From IMG/VR virus record IMGVR_UViG_3300046529_000243, positions 1 to 21,749 of that record: a stretch of DNA of 21,749 bases. One strand, written 5' to 3'. Under the pieces are notes generated by a model. It searched no databases. It was not told where the DNA came from and saw only the letters and a list, made by a program, of their open reading frames with translations. Positions 20,441-21,749 of this stretch are shown here, in pieces (positions within the stretch are counted from its first letter, which is position 1; every line of letters begins with the position of its first letter). Both the position numbers and the translations under genes were made by a program. The DNA is from a virus.

Positions 20441-21381
20441 CCCAACAGACATCTAGTACCAATCAATCACAGAATACGACGCAGCAGCAAAATCAGCAGC
20501 AGCAGTCGTTCACGAACCCGTGGGTTCGATCTCTAGGCCCGCTCAACAATCTCCTGCAATCTATGCAGGTTGCCACTGGCAATACAGGCGTCACCCCGGC
20601 ACAAACTTCGGCTCTCAACGGCCTTATGACGGGAGCCAACGGCCTGCCGAATTTCGGTGCCCAATCTGCGGGAGTTACCAGCGGGCTACTCCAGGGAGAT
20701 CCTACGGGGCTGCTGACCTCGGGCAACAATAATTTTCAGGCCGCATTGCAGCCCATCATTGCGGCCGGCCTAGATCCAACCAAAAACCCCAACCTTGCGA
20801 ATGCACTGCAGGCAGTGCAATACAACGCAACCAACGCAAACCAAGCCCAATTTTCAGGAGCCGGGCGGACCGGCGGCGGCGCTCAAGCCTATGCGCTCGG
20901 GCAAGGCATTACCAACGCCGAAGCCCCCCTGCTGCTTGGCCAATATAATCAAGACGTGGCGAACACGATTAATGCTGGCTCGCAGATGTTCGGCGCCAAC
21001 AACGCCACCTCAAACGCCATCACCGGCAACCAGCAATCCGGACTGAGTGCGGCGCAGAACCAACCGAATATTGCACTGGCTCCGCAACTCGCCCAGCTTC
21101 AGACCGCGCAGACTCAATACAATCTGCCGCTCTCCAATGTCGCCGGCGCCGAAGGCTTGACTTTGCCGATTGCAGGCATGGGTGGCAGCTCAAGCGGGAC
21201 GGCCTCGGGCTCGGGCACCGGCACCATGGTTGGCCAGTCGAATACGACCTCCACGCCGAGCATCTTGCAGGATATCAGCATGCTGGGCGGCATTCTTGGT
21301 GGTAATATGGGCTTCTTTGGCAGCTCCGGCCTAGGGGGCACCACTCCCACCGGCAATATTCTCAGGGGCATTGGCCTCTAG
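20437..21381 (+). CDS. Gln/Asn-rich virion protein, probably ejected with DNA
   Basis: The first 25 residues are a Gln/Asn/Ser/Thr run, then W-V-R-S-L-G-P-L-N-N-L-L-Q (29-41), a helical middle with many Asn/Gln/Ala residues, and a Gly/Ser/Thr-rich C-terminus with a small hydrophobic patch L-G-G-I-L-G-G-N-M-G-F-F (about 284-295). No enzyme motif or signal peptide is seen. Placement after the GNAT-like gene and before a probable internal virion protein suggests an ejection (internal core) protein that could contact membranes. ATGA overlap with the upstream gene. Family not certain. Confidence 0.8.
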   Translation: MTQQTSSTNQSQNTTQQQNQQQQSFTNPWVRSLGPLNNLLQSMQVATGNTGVTPAQTSALNGLMTGANGLPNFGAQSAGVTSGLLQGDPTGLLTSGNNNFQAALQPIIAAGLDPTKNPNLANALQAVQYNATNANQAQFSGAGRTGGGAQAYALGQGITNAEAPLLLGQYNQDVANTINAGSQMFGANNATSNAITGNQQSGLSAAQNQPNIALAPQLAQLQTAQTQYNLPLSNVAGAEGLTLPIAGMGGSSSGTASGSGTGTMVGQSNTTSTPSILQDISMLGGILGGNMGFFGSSGLGGTTPTGNILRGIGL

Positions 21382-21403
21382 CCACTGTTTGAAGGACCAT
21401 AAA

Positions 21404-21749
21404 ATGCCCGGACTTTTTGATAGCATCGGTAGCAACGGCGGCATTCTCGGGCTGTTGACGGGGCAGGGCGCCGGTCCCGGCGGACTAGCGGGGGCCTTTA
21501 GTCCTGGCCTTAGACAAGAAGCCATACAACAGCAGCAACTACAGGCCACCTATCAGGCTCTCGGCCCGCTCATTCAGCAGGCTTATCCTAATCTGCCGCC
21601 AGAACACCAAAATGCCTTGGCGCGGGCAGCTACGCTCGACCCGGAAATCCGCAAGCAGATTACGCCCAACCTGAACCAAAGACCGGAATTGGTGGAGACC
21701 GGCAACGACCCGCTGACGGGACAGAAAACCTTCGCGGAAAAGAATTTCC
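21404..21749 (+). CDS. Probable internal virion protein, 5' part only
   Basis: AAGGA (21392-21396) lies seven bases before ATG 21404. The visible 115 residues run to the window edge without a stop. They begin M-P-G-L-F-D-S-I-G and a glycine-rich stretch (G-L-L-T-G-Q-G-A-G-P-G-G-L-A-G-A-F), then a helix rich in Gln (E-A-I-Q-Q-Q-Q-L-Q-A-T-Y), and E-T-G-N-D-P-L-T-G-Q-K-T-F near the end. Proteins with this last pattern in podophages are often large internal virion proteins carrying a peptidoglycan-lytic domain; the enzyme part would lie outside the window, so that is inference. Confidence 0.8.
   Translation, partial: MPGLFDSIGSNGGILGLLTGQGAGPGGLAGAFSPGLRQEAIQQQQLQATYQALGPLIQQAYPNLPPEHQNALARAATLDPEIRKQITPNLNQRPELVETGNDPLTGQKTFAEKNF

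Noticed and set aside
80-21549. Many open frames on the minus strand
   Set aside because: Each is opposite a well-supported + strand gene, has no coherent family pattern and mostly mirrors codon structure of the real gene. No gap is large enough to host a minus-strand gene.
1-21749. CRISPR array, insertion sequence, integrase or attachment site
   Set aside because: No regularly spaced direct repeats, no transposase or recombinase motifs, and no tRNA or duplicated core sequence seen.

Overview
The window is one strand of a tightly packed head-and-neck operon of a tailed double-stranded DNA virus (phage or prophage). Every supported gene is on the + strand, and neighbours mostly overlap by 1 to 14 bases (ATGA, TAATG or GTGA junctions) or sit a few bases apart. 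The order small terminase, large terminase, portal, scaffold, SU10-type major capsid protein, adaptor, nozzle, putative ejection proteins fits a short-tailed (podovirus-like) particle. No tape measure, tail tube or sheath protein is visible. Base composition is moderately GC-rich, and protein style suggests a proteobacterial, probably alphaproteobacterial, host; that is inference. No integrase, repressor, tRNA, CRISPR array, insertion sequence or host gene is visible, so lytic phage and prophage cannot be told apart here.

Layout. 1-107: two strong hairpins just before the terminase, possibly overlapping the end of an upstream gene. 108-1756: terminase pair. 1753-2516: small proteins, including a 33-residue membrane peptide. 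2517-3786: a non-structural-looking trio of histidine phosphatase, a 55-residue four-cysteine protein resembling HiPIP iron-sulfur proteins, and an alpha/beta-hydrolase-like protein. 3787-6414: large portal. 6414-9155: two fibre-like proteins with related N-termini. 9165-10952: small proteins, including two with the same triple FQ repeat and a cryptic reading frame that appears to start at ATT. 10956-13011: scaffold and major capsid protein. 13024-16675: small beta-rich or repetitive proteins (one tandem gene pair, plus a helical module present three times in two genes), a Rossmann-like protein and a CX4C...CX4C mini-protein. 16666-19289: adaptor and nozzle, each carrying an inserted beta domain. 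19286-20046: two beta-rich virion-surface candidates. 20039-21749: a GNAT-like protein, a Gln/Asn-rich protein, and the start of a probable internal virion protein cut by the window end.

In the expected assembly pathway, scaffold and capsid protein form the procapsid on the portal, the terminase pumps DNA through the portal, adaptor and nozzle close the neck, fibres attach, and the last genes supply proteins ejected with the DNA. The least explained parts are the enzyme/Cys-rich trio between terminase and portal, three independent four-cysteine mini-proteins, the repeated helical module and the two genes that seem to use non-canonical start codons. No stretch over 300 bases lacks a gene.
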